Shown here piece by piece: positions 1-7,904 of a stretch of DNA of 64,000 nt (position 1 is its first letter; every line of letters begins with the position of its first letter). The notes beneath the pieces were generated by a model, which was not told the origin of the DNA, did no database searches, and saw only the letters and a list, made by a program, of their open reading frames with translations. This DNA comes from Arthrobacter globiformis (GTDB lineage: Bacteria; Actinomycetota; Actinomycetes; Actinomycetales; Micrococcaceae), in assembly GCF_030817195.1 (NCBI RefSeq), contig NZ_JAUSYZ010000001.1, forward strand, positions 248,001-312,000, given 5' to 3'. The translations under genes and the position numbers were made by a program.

Positions 1-2
1 TG

Positions 3-824
3 CTGGCCACGAAGCGCGGCCTGGTCAAGAAGACCCGGCTGGAGGACTACGACACCAACCGGTCCGCCGGCGTCATCGCCATCAACCTCCGGGACGAGGA
101 TGAACTGGTCTCCGCGCAGCTGGTTTCCGAGACGGATGACCTCATGCTGGTGTCCCGCAAGGGCCAGTCGATCCGGTTCACGGCCACCGACGACGCGCTG
201 CGCCCCATGGGCCGCGCCACGTCTGGCGTAACAGGCATGAAGTTCCGTGAGGACGACGAACTGCTCGCCATGAACGTGGTGGCCGAGGGCTCCTACGTGT
301 TCGTCGTGACGGAAGGCGGCTACGCCAAGCGCACCGCCGTCGAGGAATACCGGCTGCAGGGCCGCGGCGGCCTGGGCATCAAGGTTGCCAAGCTCGCCGA
401 GGAACGCGGGGATCTTGTGGGTGCCCTGGTGGTCCAGGAGGAAGACGAGGTCCTGGTGGTCATGGGCGGCGGCAAGGTGGTCCGGTCATCCGTGGCCGGC
501 GTCCCGGCCAAGGGCCGGGACACCATGGGCGTCATCTTCGCGAAGCCGGACAAGAACGACCGCATCATCGAGGTTGCCCGCAACACCGAACGCGGCCTCG
601 AAGAGGAAGTTGAAGCCAGCGCCGAGCGGGAGTCGGAGGCCGACCACACCGATGAACCCAGTGCGTCAGAAATCTTGGCTATCGCCGCTGATGACGTAAC
701 GTTGGCTGAAGATGCCGGACCAGACGAGGAATCCGCCGAGGAGGCTTCAGGACTGGCCGATGAAGCAGAAGGAACGTCCGGCGATGCTGAGGCGAACGAA
801 GACAACACCGGAGGTAACGAGTGA
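3..824 (+). CDS. gyrA: DNA gyrase subunit A, C-terminal part (5' end outside window)
   Basis: This is the 3' part of gyrA; the frame is open from base 3 to the TGA at 822-824, about 273 codons. The visible protein is the C-terminal DNA-wrapping beta-propeller, with the repeating pattern of short charged strands (KRGLVKKT, SRKGQSIRF, GKVVRSS) and a GyrA-box-like stretch QGRGGLG near base 355-378. The propeller ends around base 590 and is followed by a tail of about 75 residues dominated by Glu, Asp, Ala and Ser. Gyrase introduces negative supercoils in the cytoplasm as A2B2. The stop overlaps the GTG start of the next gene, so the two are probably co-translated. Confidence 0.95.
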   Translation: MATKRGLVKKTRLEDYDTNRSAGVIAINLRDEDELVSAQLVSETDDLMLVSRKGQSIRFTATDDALRPMGRATSGVTGMKFREDDELLAMNVVAEGSYVFVVTEGGYAKRTAVEEYRLQGRGGLGIKVAKLAEERGDLVGALVVQEEDEVLVVMGGGKVVRSSVAGVPAKGRDTMGVIFAKPDKNDRIIEVARNTERGLEEEVEASAERESEADHTDEPSASEILAIAADDVTLAEDAGPDEESAEEASGLADEAEGTSGDAEANEDNTGGNE

Positions 825-1456
825 GCAATTCCGACTCATTTCCCAAGCCGAGCAGTAATGGTCCCGGCGGGATGCGTCAGCCGGCATCCGCTCCCCGGGT
901 GAATGCCCCCGTGCGCCCCCAGCAGAGCCCGGCCACGCCGCCGGGCCTTCCGGGACAGCGCCCGGCGCCCGCCGGACAGCGCCCGCAGGGCCAGAGGCCG
1001 GCCGCGCCGGCACAGCGCCCCGCAGCCCCCGGACAGCGGCCGCCGGCCGCGCAGGGTGCGCCCGGACTGGTCAAGCCGGCTCCCAAGGCCAAGGCGCGCC
1101 GCGCCCGGCTCCTGGTCAGCAAGGTTGACCCCTGGTCCGTCCTGAAAATGGCGTTCCTGCTGTCCGTCGCGCTCGGCATCGTCACGGTGGTGGCCGCCAT
1201 TGTGCTGTGGACTGTGCTGGACCTGACCGGCATCTTCGACCAGGTGGACAGCCTGCTGGGAACGCTCGCTGGTTCCGAGGGCGGCGGCTTCGAACTGAAG
1301 AAGGTCGCGTCGCTCGGCCAGGTGGCGTCGTTCGCTACGATCATCGCCGTCGTGAATGTGGTGCTGCTGACCGCACTGTCCATGCTGTCCGCCGTGCTGT
1401 ACAACATTTCGGCGACCCTTGTTGGCGGCATCGGCGTGACCCTGACGGACGACTAA
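821..1456 (+). CDS. DUF3566 membrane protein
   Basis: A 211-residue protein whose GTG start overlaps the gyrA stop. Residues about 20-90 are a disordered Pro/Gln/Arg-rich segment made of repeated PGQRP and PAQRP units. A conserved membrane domain follows: KVDPWSVLKMAFLLSVALGIV begins the first helix (about 105-135) and a second helix runs near 166-200, ending in GGIGVTLTDD. This matches the DUF3566 family always found directly after gyrA in Actinobacteria. Its function is not established; the conserved position suggests an origin-proximal membrane-associated housekeeping role. Family assignment is firm; any role is inference. Confidence 0.88.
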   Translation: MSNSDSFPKPSSNGPGGMRQPASAPRVNAPVRPQQSPATPPGLPGQRPAPAGQRPQGQRPAAPAQRPAAPGQRPPAAQGAPGLVKPAPKAKARRARLLVSKVDPWSVLKMAFLLSVALGIVTVVAAIVLWTVLDLTGIFDQVDSLLGTLAGSEGGGFELKKVASLGQVASFATIIAVVNVVLLTALSMLSAVLYNISATLVGGIGVTLTDD

Positions 1457-1553
1457 AACCCTGTCTTTCCGCGGAAAAGCCCGCTGGAATGCCTCGATTT
1501 GAGATCGGGCCGGGATGTGCTGTAGAGTCTTGTCTCGGCCCGATGAGGCATCG

Positions 1554-1627
1554 GGGCGTATAGCTCAGGCGGTTAGAGCGCTTCGCTGATAACGAAGAGG
1601 TCCCAGGTTCAAGTCCTGGTACGCCCA
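1554..1627 (+). tRNA. tRNA-Ile (GAT anticodon)
   Basis: A 74-nt cloverleaf with acceptor stem GGGCGTA paired to TACGCCC, D-loop containing AGCTCAGGCGGTTAGAGC, anticodon loop CTGATAA with GAT, and T-arm CAGGTTCAAGTCCTG. The 3' CCA is not encoded (bases after the discriminator A are CGG). Confidence 0.97.
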
Positions 1628-1697
1628 CGGAACCTGCACAGGTTCAAGTAGAGGTTTAGGCGGGATTCCATTGGAATCAAGCCGGAACGGGGTGCGT

Positions 1698-1817
1698 GTG
1701 AAGAAGTTGCTGGTTATCGCAGCTGCGGTCGCAGGCGTCCTGTTCTACAAGAAAAAGGTGCAGGAATCCGAAGCCCGGAAAACAGTCTGGAGCGAATCAA
1801 CCGACAAGGTTGAATAG
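1698..1817 (+). CDS. DLW-39-type small protein (39 aa)
   Basis: A 39-codon gene with a GTG start between two tRNA genes. The peptide starts KKLLVIAAAVAGVLFYKKK, a short hydrophobic membrane segment followed by a basic cluster, then a charged tail with a Trp (TVWSESTDKVE). Length, layout and position in the gyrA-tRNA-Ile-tRNA-Ala neighbourhood match the actinobacterial DLW-39 family, although the DLW triplet itself reads TVW here. Function unknown. It is probably a single-pass membrane peptide. Family recall is from memory of the pattern. Confidence 0.75.
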   Translation: MKKLLVIAAAVAGVLFYKKKVQESEARKTVWSESTDKVE

Positions 1818-1888
1818 CCCGGATCCCGGTACGGAGGCTGGTCAGCCAGCATCCGTAACTAGGGTATGATGGACGGGTTGCTTCTTAT

Positions 1889-1961
1889 GGGGGCATGGCG
1901 CAATTGGTAGCGCACCTGCTTTGCAAGCAGGGGGTTCGGGGTTCGAGTCCCCGTGCCTCCA
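1889..1961 (+). tRNA. tRNA-Ala (TGC anticodon)
   Basis: A 73-nt cloverleaf with acceptor GGGGGCA paired to TGCCTCC, anticodon loop TTTGCAA (TGC) and T-arm CGGGGTTCGAGTCCCCG. Bases CCA follow directly at 1962-1964, so the 3' CCA is present in the DNA, unlike the upstream tRNA-Ile. Confidence 0.97.
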
Positions 1962-1968
1962 CCATAAG

Positions 1969-2001
1969 AAAGGTCCCGGTCGGAAACGGCCGGGACCTTT
2001 T
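1969..2001 (+). terminator. Rho-independent terminator after tRNA-Ala
   Basis: AAAGGTCCCGG, a short loop, then CCGGGACCTTTT: an 11-bp stem ending in a T run, 8 bases after the tRNA. Confidence 0.85.
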
Positions 2002-2076
2002 GCTTTGCTCCCACGCTGGCCGGCGACCCTGGTTTCGACAGGCTCAACCCGCGGGTCTGCACATTACTGTGGGAGC

Positions 2077-3000
2077 GTGAATCTCTTCCTTGCAACTCTG
2101 GGCGTTCTGGGCGTGGCTTCGTCAGGACCGCTCATCGCCGCCACGCTCGGCGCCACCACTGTCACGGCCCTCGCCATCGCCTTCTGGCGCAATGCCATCG
2201 CGGCAGCCGTCATGGCCACCCCCACCCTGATCCGGGAGCCGCGCCTGTTCGGCCGCATCGGGCGTTATGAGTTCCGCTGGTCGCTCGTTGCGGCCGTAGC
2301 CCTGGCCCTGCACTTCGCCTGCTTCATCACGTCCCTGCAGCTGACCTCAGTGGCTGCCGCCACGGCCCTCGTCTGCCTGCAGTCCGCCTGGATCGCCATC
2401 ATTCAACTGTCCCGCGGTGTGCGACACCGCTGGCAGGTCCTGGTGGGCCTGGGGGTCTCCTTCGGTGGCGTAGTGGCCATCACAGGTTTCGACATGGGCA
2501 CGTCGCCCGACGCCCTGCTGGGTGACCTCCTGGCCATGGCCGGCGGACTCCTTGCGGGAATCTACACTCTGGCCGGAGGCCGGGCCCGCCAGAGCATGAC
2601 CACCGGAACCTACACGGCCCTCTGCTACAGCATGTGTGCTGTCCTGGTAGCCGTACTGGCAGCCTTCACCCGCCAGCCCCTGACCGGGTTCGACGCCGGC
2701 GGCTGGCTGGGGGTTCTGGCCATCACCGTGTGCGCCCAGCTCGTGGGACATACGGCATTCAACCACCTGCTGGCCACCATGAGCCCGCTGCTGGTGTCCA
2801 TGATCATCCTGCTTGAAATACCGGGTGCGGCCCTGCTGGCCGCCGTGTTCCTGAACGAGACACTGCCGGCAGGCACCTACGCCGGACTGGCGCTCATCCT
2901 CGGGGGCCTCGCCGTCGTGGTGGCCGGACAGCGGAACGGCATGGGCGGGCGGGACAAACCGCCCGGGGAACGCCCGGTGGCAGAGCTGGGGGCTGACTGA
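2077..3000 (+). CDS. EamA/DMT-family membrane transporter
   Basis: A protein of 307 residues from the GTG at 2077; longer in-frame starts would run into the tRNA-Ala gene and its terminator and are rejected. It shows about ten hydrophobic helices in two similar halves, as in the drug/metabolite transporter superfamily (EamA domains). The second half carries the usual pattern of a helix with internal Gly/Pro and ends VLNETLPAGTYAGLALILGGLAVVVAG. These proteins export amino acids, nucleotide bases or drugs; the substrate cannot be told from sequence. The C-terminal 20 residues are polar and cytoplasmic. The ribosome site is weak (GGGAG almost abutting the start), so the start is the least certain part. 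Confidence 0.82.
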   Translation: MNLFLATLGVLGVASSGPLIAATLGATTVTALAIAFWRNAIAAAVMATPTLIREPRLFGRIGRYEFRWSLVAAVALALHFACFITSLQLTSVAAATALVCLQSAWIAIIQLSRGVRHRWQVLVGLGVSFGGVVAITGFDMGTSPDALLGDLLAMAGGLLAGIYTLAGGRARQSMTTGTYTALCYSMCAVLVAVLAAFTRQPLTGFDAGGWLGVLAITVCAQLVGHTAFNHLLATMSPLLVSMIILLEIPGAALLAAVFLNETLPAGTYAGLALILGGLAVVVAGQRNGMGGRDKPPGERPVAELGAD

Positions 3001-3022
3001 CGACGGCGGCCGCCCGGCGAGG

Positions 3023-3892
3023 TTACTGTCCGCCGCGGCGGACAGGCTGGCTGGTGTTGACGGTGTGGATGGCGCGCAGCAGCTTGGCTGGGAAATACAC
3101 CGAGAAGAACACCACCATGGGTGCCTTAAGGGCCATCTTCTTCACGTTGTGGGCCTTGTAGGTACGGTCGAAGCGCGTCACGTAATACCGGTAGTCACGG
3201 GGAGAGTCCTCGAGCCGGCGGGCGGACATCCCGGAGACCATCTGCGGCCAGTACTGGACCTTGAGGTCGTGGTCGGCGAGATGCAGGGACAGGTCGATGT
3301 CCTCGTGCATCTCGTCCCTTTCGTCCCGGCAGGTTTCGCTGCGGATGGTCTCCCATGCGGAGCGGCGTAGGGCCATGTTGGAGCCGAACAGGAAGTGGTA
3401 TTGGTGCTTGGCCAGCTTGAGCATCAGCTGGCGCATCTTGTCATCTGCCTTGAGGCCGAAGCGCCGCATCGGCATGTCGTAGTAGACCACCGGTCCGGTA
3501 GCGGCCGACGTGGACAGGTCCTCGAAAGCCTTCTGCACCTGCTCCACCCAGTCAGGTTCAAGCACGGAGTCGGCGTCGATCCGGCCCAGGATATCCCCTG
3601 TGGCGTTGTCCAGGCCGAAATTGCGGGTAGGGATCAGTCCCTGTTCCCTGTCCTGGCGGAGCAGGATGATGGGGCTCTCCGGATACTCCTGCTGCATCTG
3701 CATGACGATCGACGCCGTGCGGTCCTTGGACATGTTGTCCACCACGATGATCTCGTGCGCCGGAACCGACTGGTACACCGCCGCGATCAGGCACTGCCGG
3801 ATGACACTTTCCTCGTTGTAGGCCGGAATAACAATCGATACGCGCGGCTCAGTGTCAGTCAAGGCATCCTCGTCGGATCTATCGGGTGACAT
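3023..3892 (-). CDS. Family 2 glycosyltransferase
   Basis: A GT-A fold glycosyltransferase of about 289 residues. After a short acidic N-terminus it has RVSIVIPAYNEESVIRQCL, the nucleotide-sugar binding start of GT2 enzymes, then VVDNMSKDRT and the DXD-like motif GRIDADSVLEPDWV that coordinates the metal and sugar nucleotide. The C-terminal part ends in a hydrophobic segment (LKAPMVVFFSVYFPAKLL) that probably associates with the membrane. An in-frame ATG 14 codons upstream (3934) is possible; the ATG at 3892 was chosen because it follows GAGGG. It stands alone, transcribed toward the EamA gene. The likely role is cell-envelope glycan or glycolipid synthesis; acceptor unknown. Confidence 0.85.
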   Translation of the reverse strand: MSPDRSDEDALTDTEPRVSIVIPAYNEESVIRQCLIAAVYQSVPAHEIIVVDNMSKDRTASIVMQMQQEYPESPIILLRQDREQGLIPTRNFGLDNATGDILGRIDADSVLEPDWVEQVQKAFEDLSTSAATGPVVYYDMPMRRFGLKADDKMRQLMLKLAKHQYHFLFGSNMALRRSAWETIRSETCRDERDEMHEDIDLSLHLADHDLKVQYWPQMVSGMSARRLEDSPRDYRYYVTRFDRTYKAHNVKKMALKAPMVVFFSVYFPAKLLRAIHTVNTSQPVRRGGQ

Positions 3893-3980
3893 CACCCTCA
3901 AACTTAGCATCGATGCTTTCCAACCCGGCGGCACCGTGCCTGTCAGGCGGAGAGGTTGCTGATATTCCCGCAGAGACGGC

Positions 3981-4012
3981 AGGAGGGGCTCCGCCGAAGC
4001 GGAACCCCTCCT
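3981..4012 (-). terminator. Hairpin downstream of the 320-aa membrane protein
   Basis: AGGAGGGG and CCGC arms pair with GCGG and CCCCTCCT around a CGAA loop, 27 bases after the stop of the minus-strand gene at 4039. No strong T run is present, so efficiency is uncertain. Confidence 0.55.
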
Positions 4013-4038
4013 GCAGCCAGCCCTGACGGGGGCCCTAC

Positions 4039-5001
4039 TTACGCCTTCTTGTCGGCACCGTTCTCGATGTTGGACGCGATGTCCTTCACCGCGGTCTTTG
4101 CATCGGCGGCCACTTCACCGGCGTCGGAATCCGCGTCCTCGGCAACGTGCTTCGCCTTGTCGGAGCCTTCGGCGTTGTCCTCTTCCAGGGAAGCCAGCTC
4201 CTCCAGGGAAGTCGACGTGGTTGCCGCCGGAACCGGAGCCGGCGTCGCGGCGGCCGATCCAACACCGGTGGCGGAGGCTGCCGGGGTGGTTTCAGCCGGC
4301 GTAGACGGTGCGGGCGTCACGGGTGCGGGGGTCTTCCAAGGATCCTCGACCGGCTTTGAAGCCTTCCACGCGGCAACGCCGGCGGCCACGGCCGCGGCGA
4401 TCACACCGACGATGAGGAGCCCGCGCTTCTTCGGCTTCTGGGGCTCCACCACCAGCGCCTTGCCCGTCACTGCCCGGCTGGCCTCGTTGGCGGCAGACTT
4501 CAGGTGGCCGCCGGCCACATGAGCCTGTTCCTGGATGGCGTGGACGATGCCGACGTCGCCGAGCTTCTGGGCCACGGCGTCAACGCGGGCCGGGGTGCTC
4601 TCGAGCGTCCTGTGGACAGCATCGGAAGCAGTTCCGATCTGGTCCGAGAGTCGGGGCAGGTACTCAACCACTACGCGGTCGCGGGCCTGGGCAATAACGG
4701 GTGTGGCCCGGTCCAGCGCGTCGTGCAGCCGCGGCGGGGCGCCCTCCACGACGTCGTGGATTTTGGGGGCAAGCTGGGCCAAGCCGTCCTGGAGGCGCGG
4801 CGTGACCGTGGCGACGCCGTCGGCAAGGTTGTGGGCCGCCACCTTGAGCCCCTCCTGGATCTTGGGGGAAGCGGTATCAATGCCGTGCTGCAGGCGGGGA
4901 ACTGCCCAGTCCACTGCTGCTTCCACGCGGTCTTTTGCGTTCTCGACTGCTGAACTGACCGACAACTCCAGTTCGCGGGCAATACGATCCGATTTCTTCA
5001 C
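4039..5001 (-). CDS. Conserved hypothetical amphipathic-repeat membrane protein
   Basis: A 320-residue protein with a GTG start preceded by GGGAGG. Residues about 10-150 consist of repeated 11-15-residue amphipathic helices (VPRLQHGIDTASPKIQEGL, VTPRLQDGLAQLAPKIHDV, APPRLHDALDRATP), like apolipoprotein or LEA-type helices that lie on membranes. One transmembrane helix follows (RGLLIVGVIAAAVAAGVAAW, about 205-225), then a Pro/Thr/Ala-rich segment and an acidic C-terminal tail with KTAVKDIASNIENGADKK. I do not recognise a functional family; it is of a type common in Arthrobacter near the cyclophilin gene. A role in envelope or lipid association is only inference. Confidence 0.8.
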   Translation of the reverse strand: MKKSDRIARELELSVSSAVENAKDRVEAAVDWAVPRLQHGIDTASPKIQEGLKVAAHNLADGVATVTPRLQDGLAQLAPKIHDVVEGAPPRLHDALDRATPVIAQARDRVVVEYLPRLSDQIGTASDAVHRTLESTPARVDAVAQKLGDVGIVHAIQEQAHVAGGHLKSAANEASRAVTGKALVVEPQKPKKRGLLIVGVIAAAVAAGVAAWKASKPVEDPWKTPAPVTPAPSTPAETTPAASATGVGSAAATPAPVPAATTSTSLEELASLEEDNAEGSDKAKHVAEDADSDAGEVAADAKTAVKDIASNIENGADKKA

Positions 5002-5157
5002 AACTACCTCCCGATTAATGTGACGGTTCTGTTGTTAGCCTACGTGCACGAAGAGCCGGGCTGCTATCGTTCCGGCGGATTCACGGTGGATTTCACCGAG
5101 CGCGGAACTGTCTTTTCCGCCCGGGTTCGCGTTGACCCGCCGTGAAAGAATGACCCT

Positions 5158-5703
5158 ATGACTGCCTCAGCAACTGCAAAAGCAACCATCCACACCAGCC
5201 TCGGCGACATCGTTGTGAACCTCTTCGGCAACCACGCGCCCAAGACTGTTAAGAACTTCATCGGACTGGCCACGGGCGAACAGGCCTGGACCCACCCGGA
5301 GACCGGCGAGGACAAGACCGGCACGCCGCTGTACAACGGCACCATCTTCCACCGCATCATCAAAGACTTCATGATCCAGGCCGGCGACCCGCTGGGACGC
5401 GGCACCGGCGGACCGGGCTACCGCTTCGACGACGAGATCCACCCCGAACTGAGCTTCAGCGCTCCGTACAAGCTGGCCATGGCCAACGCCGGCATCCAGA
5501 TGGGGAAGGGAACCAACGGTTCACAGTTCTTCATCACCACCATCCCCACCGACTGGCTGCAGGGCAAGCACAGCATCTTCGGCGAGGTTGCCGACGAGGA
5601 GTCCAAGAAGGTTGTGGACGCCATTGAAGGTGTCCGCACCGGCATGGGCGACCGCCCGGTTGAAGATGTGACCATCAACAGCATCGATATCGAGCAGCTC
5701 TAG
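5158..5703 (+). CDS. ppiA: Cyclophilin-type peptidyl-prolyl cis-trans isomerase
   Basis: A complete 181-residue cytoplasmic cyclophilin. It catalyses cis-trans isomerisation of Xaa-Pro bonds during folding. Catalytic and signature segments are visible: TIFHRIIKDFMIQAGDP (His and Arg of the active site), the GTGGPGYRFDDE loop, GTNGSQFFITT and the tryptophan at DWLQGKHSIFGEV. There is no signal peptide. The position after gyrA and the tRNAs corresponds to Rv0009 (ppiA) in mycobacteria. The next gene starts four bases after the stop, so the two are likely co-transcribed. Confidence 0.95.
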   Translation: MTASATAKATIHTSLGDIVVNLFGNHAPKTVKNFIGLATGEQAWTHPETGEDKTGTPLYNGTIFHRIIKDFMIQAGDPLGRGTGGPGYRFDDEIHPELSFSAPYKLAMANAGIQMGKGTNGSQFFITTIPTDWLQGKHSIFGEVADEESKKVVDAIEGVRTGMGDRPVEDVTINSIDIEQL

Positions 5704-5707
5704 CCAC

Positions 5708-6590
5708 ATGAGCTACGGAACTCCGGCGGCAGAGCCGTCAGCGCGGGTACCGGTGTGCCCCCGGCACCCGAACCGGCCCTCGTATGTCAGCTGCCAGCGT
5801 TGCGGGCGGCCGGCATGCCCCGAGTGCCAGCGCGCGGCCGCCGTCGGGTTCCAGTGCGTTGACTGCGTCAACGAAGCAAGACGTACGACGCCGACAGCAC
5901 GGACCGTTTACGGCGGTGCCGTTGCGTCCGGCAAGCCTGTGGTGACGTACGCAATCATCGCCGCGTGCGCCCTGCTGTTTGTTCTGCAGTGGGTGCTTCC
6001 CGGGAAACGCGGTGTTCCGGACCCTCGCCTATGCGTCGGTTTACGCAACGCCCGAGTACGGGGTGTTCCAGCCGTGGCGCATGCTCACCTCGGCTTTTCT
6101 GCACTCCCAGGGCTTCCTGCTCCACATTGTCCTGAACATGTACACGCTGTGGATTTTTGGCCAGGCGCTCGAACCGCTGCTGGGCCGGATACGTTTCCTT
6201 GCCGTGTACCTGCTGTCCGCCATCGGCGGGTCGGTGGGATACCTGTTGTTGACACCGATCCTGCCCGAGGGCGGCCCCGTGGGCCTGGTCGGTGCTTCCG
6301 GCGCGATTTTCGGGCTGTTCGGCGCCATGCTCGTGGTGCAGCGCCACCGTGGCGGTGAGACGAGGCAGCTTTGGGTACTTATCGCAATCAACGGCGTGAT
6401 CGGCTTCATGGTGCCGCAGATTGCCTGGCAGGCCCATCTGGGCGGTTTCATCACGGGCGCCCTGTGCGCGGCCGCCATTGCCTACGTCCCCCGTGGCCCG
6501 CGGCGCACCACCCTGCAGGCCGGAGGGCTGGTGCTCGTTCTGGCCCTGCTGGCGGTTGCTTCCTGGTACCGGGTGCTCGTAGCCGCCTGA
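5708..6590 (+). pseudogene. Rhomboid-family intramembrane serine protease, frameshifted
   Basis: The N-terminal part (5708 to about 6003) encodes a cysteine-rich zinc-ribbon (VCPRHPNRPSYVSCQRCGRP, CPECQ, CVDC) and the first membrane helix ending in FVLQWVLPG. The rest of the rhomboid domain continues one frame away to the TGA at 6588-6590: NAVFRTLAYASVY, helices, GLVGASGAIFGLFGAM with the catalytic Ser in GASG, and the catalytic His in WQAHLGGF. Removing one base from the AAA run in GGGAAAC at about 6001-6007 restores a single protein of about 293 residues. All catalytic residues survive, so this is either a sequencing indel or a recent mutation. Family normal length fits the repaired form. 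Confidence 0.85.
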
Positions 6591-6638
6591 CGCCGGGACG
6601 GGCAACTCGCCGGCACCGGCCCCTCCCCCATAGCCCTC

Positions 6639-6668
6639 GCCCCCGCTTTCCGAAGCGGGGGCATTTTT
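6639..6668 (+). terminator. Rho-independent terminator after the rhomboid gene
   Basis: GCCCCCGCTT, loop TCCG, AAGCGGGGGC, then ATTTTT: a perfect 10-bp GC-rich stem and T run about 50 bases after the stop. Confidence 0.9.
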
Positions 6669-6722
6669 GTACGCCCGCGAAGTCCCCCACGAGGCGACGG
6701 GGGTCGTTCACAGCCTGCTGAG

Positions 6723-7143
6723 TTTTCCACAGGGGTTATCCACACTGTTAATAACTTACACAGCTGTAAGTCACAGGTCGCGCCCCGAGTTGGCGGGCCG
6801 CTGGGCCACTCCCGATCAATATGCACGCTTTCGTCCACACCTGTGGATAACTTTTGTGCCTGCCGCTGTGGTTAAGTGGACAACTTCACTCAGATTTCAC
6901 CCTGACGGGGTGTTTCGGGCATAAACAGGTACTTGGGAGTGCGTGAAGGCGTTTTGAGGGCGCCGTTTCAACAGGGTTGTTCACACTGTTAATAACGCAC
7001 AGAGGTGTCATTCCCACGTTCACATGCCCCACAACGCCTAGATCCTGCCGTTCAGGCCGGCAATGCCCACAAGTTTTCCCCACCTGTGGATAAGTTGTGG
7101 GTAGTCGCCTGTTGCTAAGTGGATAACCCTCCACCTGTCCACA
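6723..7143. promoter_or_regulatory. Cluster of DnaA-box-like 9-mers, left part
   Basis: Three exact copies of TTATCCACA or its complement lie here: 6736-6744 (+), 6842-6850 (-) and 7085-7093 (-). One-mismatch or relaxed forms lie at 6723-6731, 6875-6883 (-), 6977-6985, 7118-7126 (-) and 7135-7143. An identical 11-mer CTGTTAATAAC follows a box directly at 6745-6755 and 6986-6996. No coding potential was seen between 6669 and 7210. Such density is far above chance in a high-GC genome, so DnaA binding is likely, though unproven. Confidence 0.7.
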
Positions 7144-7210
7144 GCGTGCCCGTGTAGTCTCTGACTGAAGCCGCGAGGTGAGCCCCGTCCAACCCCCAAG
7201 GAGCAATGCC

Positions 7211-7678
7211 GTGAGTACCCACAGCCACATCTTCCTCGACAAGCACCACCCAGCAGCCTGGCGGGCGCTGAATGGGCTGGGGCTAAAGGCCAAGGAAGCG
7301 ATGATTGAGGCCGGCCTGGACGAGAAGCTCATCGAACTGCTCAACGTCCGGATATCGCAGATCAACGGCTGCGCCTACTGCCTCGACATGCACGTCGCGG
7401 ATGCAGTCAAGGCTGGTGAATCCACACAGCGGCTGGCGGTCCTGCCAGCCTGGCGGGACACTGCGGTGTTCGAGGACCACGAGCGGGCCGCGCTGGCCCT
7501 GTCCGAGAGCGTCACGGTTCTCCCAGAGGCCCGTACGCGCGATCTGGAAGACGCCTACGCGCGGGAGCACCTCACGGACGAGCAGTACTCAGCGGTGAGC
7601 TGGCTGGCCATCGCGATGAACGCGTTCAACCGCGTTTCCATCACCAGCCAGCATCCCGTCCGGCCTGAACAGGGCTGA
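7211..7678 (+). CDS. Carboxymuconolactone decarboxylase/AhpD-family protein
   Basis: A 155-residue protein from the GTG at 7211, which has AAGGAG 7 bases upstream; a longer in-frame start at 7178 lacks a good ribosome site. It contains the AhpD-type redox motif IELLNVRISQINGCAYCLDM followed by H, i.e. E...CXXC...H, typical of alkylhydroperoxidase-like proteins that reduce peroxides or relay thiols in the cytoplasm. Single-domain proteins of this size usually form trimers or hexamers. It sits alone inside the DnaA-box cluster, divergent in direction from the tag gene on its right. The exact substrate is unknown. Confidence 0.85.
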   Translation: MSTHSHIFLDKHHPAAWRALNGLGLKAKEAMIEAGLDEKLIELLNVRISQINGCAYCLDMHVADAVKAGESTQRLAVLPAWRDTAVFEDHERAALALSESVTVLPEARTRDLEDAYAREHLTDEQYSAVSWLAIAMNAFNRVSITSQHPVRPEQG

Positions 7679-7718
7679 ACACGCTTGACAGGGGCTGAAT
7701 ATGGCTGAACACCGGGGG

Positions 7719-7849
7719 TTATCCACAGTCATTTCCACAACTGTTAATAACTTCGAAAATGCAAGTTTCAGGCCTCCAAGGGCGCCAGCCGGGCATGCAG
7801 GGCCTTTTCCCCGGCCCGCAACCAGCAAAGTTATCAACGCTGTGGATAT
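7719..7849. promoter_or_regulatory. Cluster of DnaA-box-like 9-mers, right part
   Basis: An exact TTATCCACA is at 7719-7727, ATTTCCACA at 7731-7739, and a third copy of CTGTTAATAAC at 7741-7751 one base further. A one-mismatch box on the minus strand (TGTGGATAT) is at 7841-7849. The stretch 7679-7904 has no gene. It continues the cluster on the other side of the AhpD-like gene. Confidence 0.65.
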
Positions 7850-7904
7850 CTTTACCAACACGTGTGGACCGGTGCGTGCGGGACGGCAGAGTGCCCGGCA
7901 GCGG

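Noticed and set aside
6001..6007. GGGAAAC as a programmed -1 slippery heptamer in the rhomboid gene
   Set aside because: In the reading frame used it is read GGG AAA C, not X XXY YYZ, and the required shift is +1; an indel is simpler.
6723..7849. The DnaA-box cluster as the main chromosomal origin
   Set aside because: dnaA and dnaN are not next to it, and the usual actinobacterial origin lies between those genes upstream of gyrA.
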